DNA from: Blautia argi | GTDB taxonomy: Bacteria; Bacillota; Clostridia; Lachnospirales; Lachnospiraceae | Direction: 5' to 3' | Assembly (NCBI RefSeq): GCF_003287895.1 | Contig: NZ_CP030280.1 | Span: 2,115,501 to 2,179,500 of the forward strand | DNA length: 64,000 nt | In this document: positions 34,814 through 43,954 of the stretch, piece by piece | Layout: each line of letters opens with the position of its first letter | Position numbering within the stretch: position 1 is the stretch's first letter | Position numbers and translations under genes: made by a program | The notes under the pieces: generated by a model | Database searches by the model: none | What the model was told of the DNA's origin: nothing | What the model saw: only the letters and a program-made list of their open reading frames with translations

Positions 34814-36802
34814 CTATTCCAAGTTCATCTGAAATTTTTCCAAGGATATAACATCTTCTAACCACTCCTGATTTCTATATAAAAGTTCAATAGGGGCAAA
34901 GGCATCTCTGCCGCTTATCTCCGGAACAGTTCCGATTCTCTCCTGAAATATTTCTGCAAAATCCAAAATTCCTCTCTGCACTTCCTGCACATGAATTTCT
35001 TTCCTTTTTTCACAAAAACAATATCTTTCCTCTTTCTCTGTGAATCCTCGGAAGGAAGGGGACTCTGAACATAACAGTAATTCCACAATGACATTGTGTC
35101 CTTTTCCGGGATTATGTACTTTCCACGCATCTCTGTTCTTTGTCTGAGAAAACATGTAACTGTCTAATTTCTGTTCGTAGAAAAATCCCTGACTTGCATC
35201 CGGCTCCTGATTGTGAATGCTATTGGAGCCTGCAATCAATCCAAGAATCTCACAGTTTAAATTCCAGATATGATTTACTACATAATTTAATGCGATAGCG
35301 CCGCTTCCGGCCCAGCCCACATCAACTGCTACTGCTCTTTTACAGTTTCTTAAAATTGGTTCGTAATATTCTTTTCCTGCTGCAATCTGCCCCTCATAAT
35401 GACGTAATACCTCATTCCAATGTTTTTGCAGAAATTCTTTTACTATTTCCACATTTCTGTCGGTTAATACAGCCTCTTCTGTATACCCCTCCATTTCAGG
35501 CAGCATATCTTCTAATTCCATAGAAGCAAATATTTGTTTCATAGTATAATTCTGATTTACTTTATGGTATAAAAATCTTCTAAAATAATCATATTTATAA
35601 TAATTTGCAGACATTTTCACAGCGGCTAAACGGGACCAGTATACATAATTCCATTTCTGAGTTTCCTGCGGATACATTTTCCTGTATACTTTACTCAGAA
35701 TCTCCCCATCTCTTGCCAAAAACAGAATTTTATCTATCTCATATTTTTCAGCCCAATCATGAATCCATTTGCAATATCCCAAAACAAACAATCCGCCATA
35801 TACAAAACCAAACTCATAGGCTTTGGAATAAGAGGAAATGCCGCAGTGCAAGTGCGCGTCTACCAGTCCTCTGTACATACTTCCTATAATCGCAGACATA
35901 TCTTCTGCACGGTACTTTCTTCCAAGTCCATTGACATTCGGGTAATACCAGGTATCAAATTGATGCTGTCTGGCTTGCTTTATATCCGATTCTTTATTAT
36001 CACCTATATGAATATAAGTAAATTTTCTGCCTGTTTTTTCTTTTACAATCTCATATAGATTTCCCTGATTTTTAGACGCTCCATAGTCGCAGGAAACAAA
36101 GTAAGAAAAAAATTCCGGATACCCACAGTTTCTCAGCAATTCCTTCAGATACTTTTCGCCGAGGTACATATCTGAGATAACTATCATTTTTTTCCCCAGC
36201 TTCTGTAATGCTCCAACGACTTCCAACATGTACGGATTTCCAAAACAGTAGGTTTTCTCACATTCCCATTCTGCCTGCATTCCCATCTCCCTTGGAATGC
36301 CTGTTTCTTCCTCCATTGTCTGCCAGATATCTTCGTAGCTTACTTCTCTGTTTCCCTGATATTTCTGCTTTTTCTTTCTGCTTTTCTCTTCCATTTCCAT
36401 ACGGATTCTGGCAAAGTCCATATATTCCAGCTTCTGCCCTGCCATATGAAACAAATCACCCGGTTCGGAAAAAGGTCTGAAAATCAGTGTGTCAAACACA
36501 TCAAAGGAAATCACATCATATTGCACCAATTTTTCCACCAGTTCTTTTGGTGTATCTCTTTTCTGCTCTACTGATTCACTCTGTTTACGGTTCAGCTTTT
36601 TGTTTTCATAAAATTCATCAGTTCCAATACTTCCTGCCGGATTCTTCTTAAAAACATGATATTGTATATTCAGTTTTATAAGATAAATCCAGGCTCGTAT
36701 TCTTCCTTTACCGGAAACTTTTTTTCGATATCTCTGATATCGAAAAGCAATTTCCGGATTTTGATTCACTGCTACATTATATATTTTTTCTATAATCTGC
36801 AT
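34814..36802 (-). CDS. HAD-superfamily protein with C-terminal FLARDG module
   Basis: 662 residues. A basic N-terminus (about 1-85) is followed by a HAD hydrolase domain (about 90-305). It has motif I SFDVFDTLIFR, motif II-like VISDMYLG and motif IV HIGDNKESD, so the phosphotransfer residues look present. From about residue 320 a second module begins: ILFLARDGEILSKV, a YVYWSR motif, and VAVDVGWAGSGAIAL. The same module occurs in the 457-residue protein at 39341. Function unknown. The HAD part suggests phosphate or glycerol-phosphate chemistry on the glycan. It is 9 bases after the start of the next gene in the operon, so translation is tightly coupled. Confidence 0.7.
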   Translation of the reverse strand: MQIIEKIYNVAVNQNPEIAFRYQRYRKKVSGKGRIRAWIYLIKLNIQYHVFKKNPAGSIGTDEFYENKKLNRKQSESVEQKRDTPKELVEKLVQYDVISFDVFDTLIFRPFSEPGDLFHMAGQKLEYMDFARIRMEMEEKSRKKKQKYQGNREVSYEDIWQTMEEETGIPREMGMQAEWECEKTYCFGNPYMLEVVGALQKLGKKMIVISDMYLGEKYLKELLRNCGYPEFFSYFVSCDYGASKNQGNLYEIVKEKTGRKFTYIHIGDNKESDIKQARQHQFDTWYYPNVNGLGRKYRAEDMSAIIGSMYRGLVDAHLHCGISSYSKAYEFGFVYGGLFVLGYCKWIHDWAEKYEIDKILFLARDGEILSKVYRKMYPQETQKWNYVYWSRLAAVKMSANYYKYDYFRRFLYHKVNQNYTMKQIFASMELEDMLPEMEGYTEEAVLTDRNVEIVKEFLQKHWNEVLRHYEGQIAAGKEYYEPILRNCKRAVAVDVGWAGSGAIALNYVVNHIWNLNCEILGLIAGSNSIHNQEPDASQGFFYEQKLDSYMFSQTKNRDAWKVHNPGKGHNVIVELLLCSESPSFRGFTEKEERYCFCEKRKEIHVQEVQRGILDFAEIFQERIGTVPEISGRDAFAPIELLYRNQEWLEDVISLEKFQMNLE

Positions 36803-36813
36803 TCTTTTACAAC

Positions 36814-38550
36814 CTAACCATTCATTTTTTCATATGCACGGCAAACATCTTCTGCACGACCTACTGCCTTAAGCACTCCTTTTTCAATCCACACTGCTTT
36901 AGAGCAGTTCGCTTTAATTACTGATGGCGAATGCGATACAATAAGAACGGTAGAACCTCCTCGCATCATTTCTTTGATACGTCTTTCACTCTTTTTCCTA
37001 AAGAACATATCCCCGACACTGAGCACTTCATCTAAAATCAAAATTTCCGGAGTATCACGTACCGTTGCAATGGCAAAACCTAATCTGGAAACCATACCGG
37101 AGGAATAATTTCTGACTTTCTCTTCCATGAACCCTTCCAGCTCTGCAAATTTTACAATTTCGTCATATTTTTCATCTATAAATTCTTTGGTATAGCCAAT
37201 CACTGCGCCATTTAGATATACATTCTCTCTTCCAGTAAGTTCAAAATCAAAACCGGTTCCCAAAGTAAGCAGCTGAATCTTACTTCTGTCAACTTCTACC
37301 GTTCCTTTCGTGGGCGTAAGCACACCTGAAATAATCTTTAAAATCGTACTTTTTCCGGAACCATTTGTTCCGATAATCCCTACAACCTCACCTTTTTTCA
37401 CTGTAAAACTCACATCGTCCAGCGCTTTAAATTTTTCCACGTGGCGCTGTCCCTTTAATGTCCGAACTGCCAGTTCTTTGATACTGCTGGACTCATCTTT
37501 TTCTTTTTTAAATTCCATGGTCACATGTTTTACAGCGATTTCTATTTCTCTGTTATCTACAACCGGCAGTTCTTCCTCTACACCCAATAATTCTATGTTT
37601 TCTGTCTTTTCTTCAGAAGAAACTTGCAGTTCTGGCGCGGCTTTTTTCCTGTTTTTCTTTTTTCTCATTTTTTTCTTATGGGAGAGAAGAAACTGTACAC
37701 TGAGCAAAAGAATTAATGCCACGGTTAAACCTGCAAACAATGCAGCCATTCTTCCTGTTAGAGCAAATCCACCCTTTTCCTCTGTTTCCTGCACATTCTG
37801 CGTGTTTAACCCTTCTTCACCGGAATCAGCCTTTTCTAAATCTGTTACCGGCTGAGCTGCTGTTTCCTGTTTTATTACTTTTAATTCATAAACTGCTTTA
37901 TCACCTGAAAGACTGGTTGTCGTAATGGTAACTATATTTTCCCCTGCCTGAAGATTTACCGGAGATATTTCCACCTGTGTCTGTGCATCTAAAGGTTCTG
38001 CCTTGAGATTTAATTCTTCTGTTTCAGAAGATACCTGAATCTCATAATTTGAAAGCTCCGGCTGAAAGTTTTCTACCGGTGTTCCGTCAATGGTAATTCC
38101 GGAAAGCTTACAGCCTTCCAGAACCGGTATGTTCACAGGTACACTTACCGAGTTTTCTACCGTAACCTGTCCTGTCTGGGTAGCAAGCACAGCGTTCTGA
38201 ATCGTCACTTCTGTTGTCCCGGATATTTTAGGAAGAAACTGAAGCATCTCCATAATTTCTTCCTCGCCTGTACCTGTTTTCTTTACGCTTATTTTTCCCG
38301 GTTCTGTCAATTCGCCGCCGGAAACGTATTCCAGTTTTTCTGCATCATACAAAACAGTGATTTCTGCTGAAAGCACTGCTGTTTCTGCTCCTGCGTATAC
38401 GCCTATTGGCGATGTTTCATGTAAGTTCCATTGATACTCTTCTGAACCAAAATGGATATTCTCTCCTGCTGCACGGACTGGAATAACGAACAAAAACATA
38501 CTTATGAAAAGTGCAGCCAGCCAACTGATATATTTCTTGTTTTTCTTCAT
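36814..38550 (-). CDS. polysaccharide export ABC ATPase (Wzt/TagH-like) with secreted N-terminal beta-sandwich module
   Basis: 578 residues. A signal peptide (about 1-28) is followed by a cohesin-like beta domain (30-150; ITVLYDAEKLEYVSGGEL). Next comes a cadherin-like beta-sandwich (155-230; LSGITIDGTPVENFQPELSN, VTITTTSLSGDKAVYELKV), then an acidic linker, one membrane helix (about 262-285) and a Lys/Arg stretch (KKKMRKKKNRKK). The ABC ATPase occupies 335-578: Walker A GTNGSGKST, signature NYSSGM, Walker B ILILDEVLSVGD, closely Wzt/TagH-like. ATG 38550 is chosen because GAGGG precedes it; a GTG four codons earlier overlaps the permease stop and lacks a site. The two sandwiches should face outside while the ATPase is inside. 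I know of no standard Wzt with this layout. Confidence 0.85.
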   Translation of the reverse strand: MKKNKKYISWLAALFISMFLFVIPVRAAGENIHFGSEEYQWNLHETSPIGVYAGAETAVLSAEITVLYDAEKLEYVSGGELTEPGKISVKKTGTGEEEIMEMLQFLPKISGTTEVTIQNAVLATQTGQVTVENSVSVPVNIPVLEGCKLSGITIDGTPVENFQPELSNYEIQVSSETEELNLKAEPLDAQTQVEISPVNLQAGENIVTITTTSLSGDKAVYELKVIKQETAAQPVTDLEKADSGEEGLNTQNVQETEEKGGFALTGRMAALFAGLTVALILLLSVQFLLSHKKKMRKKKNRKKAAPELQVSSEEKTENIELLGVEEELPVVDNREIEIAVKHVTMEFKKEKDESSSIKELAVRTLKGQRHVEKFKALDDVSFTVKKGEVVGIIGTNGSGKSTILKIISGVLTPTKGTVEVDRSKIQLLTLGTGFDFELTGRENVYLNGAVIGYTKEFIDEKYDEIVKFAELEGFMEEKVRNYSSGMVSRLGFAIATVRDTPEILILDEVLSVGDMFFRKKSERRIKEMMRGGSTVLIVSHSPSVIKANCSKAVWIEKGVLKAVGRAEDVCRAYEKMNG

Positions 38551-38561
38551 AATTACCCTCA

Positions 38562-39344
38562 CTACATTTTCTGCATAATATTATTTTTGTTTTTCTCAAA
38601 AACAAAACTGCCTATTAAAAAAGCTCCCAAACTCCATATGACCATTCTGATAATTTCATCTGTTGCCGGATTCTGACCATACATAATCACTTCCCTTGCT
38701 GCATTAATAAATCCAAAAATCGGATTGTAAGTTACCAACAATCTCACATTGTCCGGCAACATATCTGCCGGATAAAAGATTGCGGAACAGTACATCCACA
38801 GAGTCAGCAATACCGAATAAAGATGTTTTACATCTCCAAAAAAAACATATGCAACTGAGAGCATATAAGAAATTCCCAAAGCAAATAATAATAAACAAAA
38901 TATAATCAAAGGAAACCATATCACTCTCCAGGTTATTTTTATCCTAAAGAATAACAATATTCCCACATATGGGATTAGAGAATATCCTAGGTTTACCAAG
39001 GCTGTATAAACTCTGGACATTACAAATATTTTCGTAGGAAAACGAACCTTAATCAGCATATTTTTATTATCGACCAAGGTAGTCATGGCTGCATTGGTTG
39101 CTCCAGTAAACATGGTCCATATAATCATTCCAGTAAGATAATATACCGGATAATTTTCAATCGATTTTTGAAACATTTTTGAAAAAATCACAGTTAATAC
39201 AATCATAGAAAGCAATGGATTTAAGACACTCCATACAATTCCAAGATAAGACCTTGCATATTTTCTCTTTATTTCCCGTCCTACCAGTTCTTTTAGAACA
39301 AACTTATATTGTTTTCTCTGTGCCCTCTTATCTCTCTTCGTCAT
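38562..39344 (-). CDS. ABC-2 type polysaccharide export permease (Wzm/TagG-like)
   Basis: Membrane half of the glycan exporter, 260 residues, with about six helices and the typical N-terminal amphipathic start (LKELVGREIKRKYARSYLGIVWSVLNPLL). It flips the finished lipid-linked polymer outward, powered by the adjoining ATPase gene 11 bases downstream. ATG 39344 has AAGGAG and overlaps the previous gene's stop by 4 bases. Confidence 0.9.
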   Translation of the reverse strand: MTKRDKRAQRKQYKFVLKELVGREIKRKYARSYLGIVWSVLNPLLSMIVLTVIFSKMFQKSIENYPVYYLTGMIIWTMFTGATNAAMTTLVDNKNMLIKVRFPTKIFVMSRVYTALVNLGYSLIPYVGILLFFRIKITWRVIWFPLIIFCLLLFALGISYMLSVAYVFFGDVKHLYSVLLTLWMYCSAIFYPADMLPDNVRLLVTYNPIFGFINAAREVIMYGQNPATDEIIRMVIWSLGAFLIGSFVFEKNKNNIMQKM

Positions 39345-40714
39345 TTTTTTCTCCTTGTTTTTCTGTAATAATAATTCTTTCTTATATAGAGAAGATATTT
39401 ATAAAGCCTGTACATAAACAAGTGATATCCCCTTCTCTTTCCAAACCTTGCCACGCTTCCCTCGTACCAGGCACTTTCTTTCACATACATATTCCGAAAT
39501 CCCAACATTACCAGCGCTTTGTTCCATACATGGTTTGCACAAAGTTCTGCTTCATTCAGCTCCGCTGCCACTTCTTGTTGTTTTTCGTCTAAAACATCAT
39601 CAGAAAACTCCAGCTTTCCAAAAATTTCTCCTTCTTCCTCAGTGGGATACCCCATGAACAGTCGAAAAATCTTTTTTATCGTATCCCGGTATTTTACACA
39701 GTCTATTTCTTCTATATTTTTTATCTCTTTTATTGTATTTCCTGTAAACGCTAAAAGCCCGCTCTCCAGCCTTTGCATAAACCTCTGACGTTCTGCCGGA
39801 ATAACCGCATAGCAAGGTTCATATGCTTTTTCAGTTCTCCTGTAACTCATGGTCATGCCATGAGGCGCGCTGAAAATAGCTTCAAAAAGACAGTTACTGA
39901 AATATACTTTTTCCCGCAAACCTTTTTCCGGGCTGAAATAATAACAGAAGTATTCTTCTCTGTTCACATCTTCAGGCAACTCATAAAGCCCCCAGTAGTA
40001 TCCTGTCAGTGTTTCTTCTCTTCCCAGCTTGTTTAATACCATATTCAGTGTTTTTTGCATGGACCCAACCCAGCCGCTGTCTACCAGAGCAGACTTTTCT
40101 TTATCCAGAAGCCCTTCCTGTTCCAAATAGCCTTTCAAAAAGGGATATGCCTCTCGGGAATGACGAGCGACACATTCCATAAAAAAATTGCAGTTCTCCA
40201 GCTTTTCTCTGACAGAAGTCAGTTCTGCATAAGGAATACTCTCTTCTGCATCTCTGCCTTTGAAAACTTCTTTTAAAACATGCTTTTTTTCCCTTTCTTC
40301 CAAACCGCCTCTATTTAAAATTTTATCTAAATTTACATCAATTCCACCTCTGCAGATATATTCCAGCGCATCTTCCATGTTCATATGAAAGCTTGGAATC
40401 CGCAAAGAATATCTGGAACAGCTCAGATAACGGCACTCTATTGGCAAATGCCACTTTTCACAGTAAAGGAGTGCACACCGATACATAAAATATCCATCTC
40501 TCGCCAAAAAATATAATTTTTTTATCTGTTTTCTCTCTGCTTCTTTCAATACCCACAAAATAAAGCTGTTTAAAGCAGGTCCTAATACGCTCTCTATCCT
40601 GGAATCTAATATATTTTCTTTTGAACAATCCTGGACTTTACCATAAACGGTATGATTTTTCCTTAAAATTGCCCTGTACTTATCCAGTTTCTCTTGTTCT
40701 TTGTTCCCTTGCAT
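39341..40714 (-). CDS. unknown protein with FLARDG module in glycan operon
   Basis: 457 residues, no signal peptide and no clear membrane helix. The core shares motifs with the C-terminal half of the HAD protein at 34814: KLYFLARDGYFMYR (about residue 46), YLSCSRYSLR (about 75), and ALVDSGWVGSMQKTLN (about 225). No HAD domain is attached here. The conserved Asp residues in ARDG and VDxGW could be catalytic. It is inside the operon between a GT2 gene (35-base overlap) and the permease. I infer a sugar- or phosphate-transferring role, without proof. Confidence 0.6.
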   Translation of the reverse strand: MQGNKEQEKLDKYRAILRKNHTVYGKVQDCSKENILDSRIESVLGPALNSFILWVLKEAERKQIKKLYFLARDGYFMYRCALLYCEKWHLPIECRYLSCSRYSLRIPSFHMNMEDALEYICRGGIDVNLDKILNRGGLEEREKKHVLKEVFKGRDAEESIPYAELTSVREKLENCNFFMECVARHSREAYPFLKGYLEQEGLLDKEKSALVDSGWVGSMQKTLNMVLNKLGREETLTGYYWGLYELPEDVNREEYFCYYFSPEKGLREKVYFSNCLFEAIFSAPHGMTMSYRRTEKAYEPCYAVIPAERQRFMQRLESGLLAFTGNTIKEIKNIEEIDCVKYRDTIKKIFRLFMGYPTEEEGEIFGKLEFSDDVLDEKQQEVAAELNEAELCANHVWNKALVMLGFRNMYVKESAWYEGSVARFGKRRGYHLFMYRLYKYLLYIRKNYYYRKTRRKK

Positions 40715-41534
40715 ACGTTACTCTTCTCACACTTTTCTTCATATATTTTACAAAATCCGGAGATACCAGTCCTGCCACCAGAGGTTTTACCACATAAGGC
40801 ACTGTACGAAATTTCAGGATTCCCAGTTTCTTAAAGCCTTCATAGCGTACCTTTACCTCTCTGACTCGATAACAATATTTTCTCTTTTTATAGCCTTCAC
40901 GATCCTCCCGGTATTTTAAAAGATTTTCCTGCAAATTGTATCCTTTATATCCTTGCTCATGAAGGCGCATAAATAGTTCATAGTCTTCGCAGCGCATGGT
41001 TTCTGCTGCCACCTTATATCCGTTTAACCGCTCAAGAATCTTTTTCCGAAATACTACAGACGGGTGTATGTACGGAGAATAGGACAAAAAATCTTCCTTA
41101 CAGGGAATTTTCTGCATTCTTTCAATCCCCCATACTCCATTCTCATCTATAAGCTCTGAGTTTGAACCTGCCCATTGATATTCTCTGTGATTCTCCAAAA
41201 ACCCATACAGTTTTTCCAGCCTGTCCGGCATGGAAATGTCATCATCGTCCATTCTGGCAATGTACCTTCCTTTTGCCTGTTTTAGACATTCATTAAGCCC
41301 ATAAGCCAATCCGTGATTTTTTTCATTCCGAATCAACCTGATTCTTTTATCCAGTTTTGCAGTTTTCTCAATAACAGGTATGTATCTTTCATCTGAACCA
41401 TCATCATAGATCAGCATCTCCCATTGCTGAAATGTCTGATTGATAATAGAGCGTACCGCCTGCTGAAACTGTACTTTATTCTTAGGGTTGTAAACCCCCA
41501 TAATAACACTGATTTCTATTTGTTCTTTTTTCAT
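40680..41534 (-). CDS. GT2 family glycosyltransferase
   Basis: 284 residues with the classical GT2 start SVIMGVYNPKNKVQFQQAVRSI, nucleotide region IYDDGSDE, and acidic metal motif ARMDDDDIS (about residue 93). A C-terminal basic region (YMKKSVRRVTYAREQRTR) may sit at the membrane. Inverting sugar transfer from a nucleotide-sugar to the growing glycan is expected; donor and acceptor are unknown. It overlaps the GT4 gene by 4 bases and the next gene by 35. Confidence 0.88.
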   Translation of the reverse strand: MKKEQIEISVIMGVYNPKNKVQFQQAVRSIINQTFQQWEMLIYDDGSDERYIPVIEKTAKLDKRIRLIRNEKNHGLAYGLNECLKQAKGRYIARMDDDDISMPDRLEKLYGFLENHREYQWAGSNSELIDENGVWGIERMQKIPCKEDFLSYSPYIHPSVVFRKKILERLNGYKVAAETMRCEDYELFMRLHEQGYKGYNLQENLLKYREDREGYKKRKYCYRVREVKVRYEGFKKLGILKFRTVPYVVKPLVAGLVSPDFVKYMKKSVRRVTYAREQRTRETG

Positions 41535-42712
41535 CTCTTCGACAACTTCCTGTCAATATCATCATAAACATCCCGCATAATCGTATTTGTATACTTACAT
41601 TGAAAGGATTCCACAGAATCTATGCAATTCTGTTTCATTCTTTTCTTTTCTGCCTGTGTCCTGGTTTTCAGCCTTTCCAAGCCTTCACAGAAACCACTCA
41701 CGTCATTCCAGGAACAAACCCAGCCATTTTCCCCTTGGCGCATATATTCCCGCGTCCCACGATTATCTGATGCAAGCACCGGAACACCCATAGCCAATGA
41801 TTCTAACCCAGCCATACCAAGTCCTTCTCTCCTGGAAGGAAAAACAGATATATCCGCACACCCTAAAATTTCCCATACATTTCTGCAGTACCCGTACATG
41901 GTCACGGTATCCTGTAAACACCATCTGCGAATATCCTCCCGAATCCTGTTTGCAAAGAAACCATCCCCGCAAATACCGTATCGGATATGCTCCAGGTTCT
42001 TTTTTCGATGCCTCATTCTAAGCAATGCTTTGAGAATCACTTCCTGATTTTTATTCTCATTCAGTTCTCCTACTGATACCAGAAAAAAATCTTCTTTTCC
42101 TATTCCCAATTCCCTTCTTTTTCTTTCCCGCTCTTCGGAAGACAGGGGTTTGAATTTTTCTGTATCCAGTCCTACACCGGGAATTTTATAAACTTGTCCT
42201 CCACGTTTCAGGCGCATTTTCTTCGCATTTTGATAATCTTCTTCATTGATAACCACCAATGCATCCGTATATGGCGCCAATAACTTCTCTACCGCAAAAT
42301 AAACAGAGTTATTTATCAGCGGCGCCCCTTTAAAAAAATGGAACCCATGTGCCGTATAAATAACTCTGAGCTTTCTCTTTTTATAATATCTCCCTATAAG
42401 TCTGCCCAGAACTCCGCCTACCGGCGTATGACAATGTATTACCTGAATATGGTATTTATCTACGATTTCAATCAGTTGTTGAAATGCCTTCCAATTGTTC
42501 TTCAGCATATAAGGTGATCTGGCAATATCAACATGATGCAATCGGACTCCTTTTTCTGTCACTTCTTTTTCATCAAACAGATAGTGCATATCATAGGTAT
42601 TAGAGGCATAATGTACTCTATATCCCATAGACTGTAAGATTGCTACATTTTCCATTTCAAACTTGTATAAAAATCCACCGGTTGTTGCCAGAATCAATAT
42701 ATTTTTTCCCAT
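41531..42712 (-). CDS. GT4 family glycosyltransferase, first gene of the polysaccharide operon
   Basis: 393 residues with GT-B fold motifs: LATTGGFLYKFEME at the N-terminus, HCHTPVGGVLGRL, TAHGFHFFKGAP, PGVGLDTEKF, VGELNENKN, and the C-terminal donor motif FPSRREGLGMAGLESLAMGVPVLAS (EX7E). It retains sugar configuration on transfer and often adds the second sugar to an undecaprenyl-linked primer. As the first gene of the operon it lacks a normal AGGAGG; a G9 run lies 13 bases before its ATG. Confidence 0.88.
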   Translation of the reverse strand: MGKNILILATTGGFLYKFEMENVAILQSMGYRVHYASNTYDMHYLFDEKEVTEKGVRLHHVDIARSPYMLKNNWKAFQQLIEIVDKYHIQVIHCHTPVGGVLGRLIGRYYKKRKLRVIYTAHGFHFFKGAPLINNSVYFAVEKLLAPYTDALVVINEEDYQNAKKMRLKRGGQVYKIPGVGLDTEKFKPLSSEERERKRRELGIGKEDFFLVSVGELNENKNQEVILKALLRMRHRKKNLEHIRYGICGDGFFANRIREDIRRWCLQDTVTMYGYCRNVWEILGCADISVFPSRREGLGMAGLESLAMGVPVLASDNRGTREYMRQGENGWVCSWNDVSGFCEGLERLKTRTQAEKKRMKQNCIDSVESFQCKYTNTIMRDVYDDIDRKLSKR

Positions 42713-42725
42713 AAAACAAATTTCA

Positions 42726-42748
42726 CCCCCCCCCGAAAGATTTCGGGG
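42726..42748 (-). promoter_or_regulatory. leader hairpin with G9 run before the polysaccharide operon
   Basis: On the minus strand CCCCGAAA (42741-42748), a 2-base loop and TTTCGGGG (42731-42738) form an 8-bp stem that runs into nine G's (42726-42734). The G run ends 13 bases before the first start codon and overlaps the place a ribosome site should be. It could hide or set the strength of translation, and run length could vary. No convincing -35/-10 pair was identified between here and 42896. Confidence 0.5.
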
Positions 42749-42896
42749 AGGGCTCCTTGCTTATAATAACTTCATTCTATTTCCTAATCTTTTTTTATCA
42801 TACACCATTTCTACATATTTTTCATCTATTTTTATAAAATAATTATTTTTTTTATATTTTTATCTTTTATCCCTGTTTTCTTACTTCTTGTAATTC

Positions 42897-42929
42897 AAAA
42901 AAAAGAAGCCACACTTCCCTGCAGCTTCT
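42897..42929 (-). terminator. terminator of the P-loop protein gene
   Basis: Minus strand AGAAGC (42924-42929) pairs with GCTTCT (42904-42909), followed by a run of eight T's (42897-42904). It lies just after the stop at 42939. Confidence 0.7.
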
Positions 42930-42938
42930 CTTCTTTTC

Positions 42939-43868
42939 TCAGATTTCAATATTATTCAGTTCCTCGTCATTCTCGCTCTCTTCATGCTTATATCCCACAG
43001 TTCCTGCCACCACATATTCGTGGAATTTTGATTCGTAGTAAAATTCTTTCACCAGAGAGAAATTCTCTATCTTTCCTGTACTTTCCACATGCATCAAGGG
43101 CCCGGTACACGGTATAATCTCTTCGCCAATTTTAATATGTTCCTCATCATAAGGCACAATGGGCAAGTCCTGACGAATCAGTTCCAAAATCCTGTTCTCG
43201 ATTTCCTCCAGATCAAACGTGGGCTTGTCTGCATAATTAATCATAAAGCCATGCTTGATTCCGGAACGAGTGTAGGTTGGACGCTCAATATCCCTGACGC
43301 AATACCCAAACAAATCCTCTGCGCTGTGTGCCATTTTCCGGTAAATCAAAGACTTAAACACAATATCCGCAATATTTCCCGGCAAAGGTCCAAATAAAGA
43401 GGGTCTTGTAACAATGACTTCTTCTCCGATTCCAATGAGCAAATCTGCATTTCGCTTCAGCACGGGATAAAGGATTTCAAAATGCTCCACAATTACCCGT
43501 TTCTGCTGCTCTGTCACATGACGAACTGCCTCTGCAATACGCTCCAGAGGCACATACTTCATGGCTGCGCGAACGTCCACATGAAAGGTTCTGGGCGTAT
43601 AAAACCCCACGTCATCTGAATTTAAAAGAGGCATGTTCAGAATGTCAAATTCATCGTCCTCCTCTACCGTCTGGATTCCTGGAAACATACCTTTAATCAG
43701 CATACTTTTTCCTGAATCCTTGGCGCCGATAATCCCGATAATCCTGTCAAAGGGATTCAAATACATCTGGGTAATCTTCATGCCCAGTTCCATGACCCTG
43801 CGGTTTCCTCTCGGCGCAAAGAAAAAATTATAAAGGTTGCATTCATGTCTTACATTGTTATAAATCAT
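42939..43868 (-). CDS. P-loop NTPase of unknown function (proteins named 'alanine-tRNA synthetase second additional domain')
   Basis: 309 residues with an N-terminal His/Arg-rich stretch (NFFFAPRGNRRVMELG), a Walker A-like GAKDSGKS (about residue 49), and later acidic and His motifs (VIVEHFEILYPVL, EEVIVTRPSLFGPLP). It resembles a Clostridia family I recall under the odd name 'alanine-tRNA synthetase second additional domain-containing protein'; no catalytic synthetase part is present. ATG 43868 has GAGGG upstream. It is followed by a terminator and sits 86 bases downstream of the SufB-like gene. Function unknown. Confidence 0.6.
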   Translation of the reverse strand: MIYNNVRHECNLYNFFFAPRGNRRVMELGMKITQMYLNPFDRIIGIIGAKDSGKSMLIKGMFPGIQTVEEDDEFDILNMPLLNSDDVGFYTPRTFHVDVRAAMKYVPLERIAEAVRHVTEQQKRVIVEHFEILYPVLKRNADLLIGIGEEVIVTRPSLFGPLPGNIADIVFKSLIYRKMAHSAEDLFGYCVRDIERPTYTRSGIKHGFMINYADKPTFDLEEIENRILELIRQDLPIVPYDEEHIKIGEEIIPCTGPLMHVESTGKIENFSLVKEFYYESKFHEYVVAGTVGYKHEESENDEELNNIEI

Positions 43869-43954
43869 AGAAATACCCTCATTCCAATCCCAATTTATAG
43901 TTATCCTTATTTTACCACAAATCAGACAAGAAAGCGTCTATTATTTTCTTTTTC

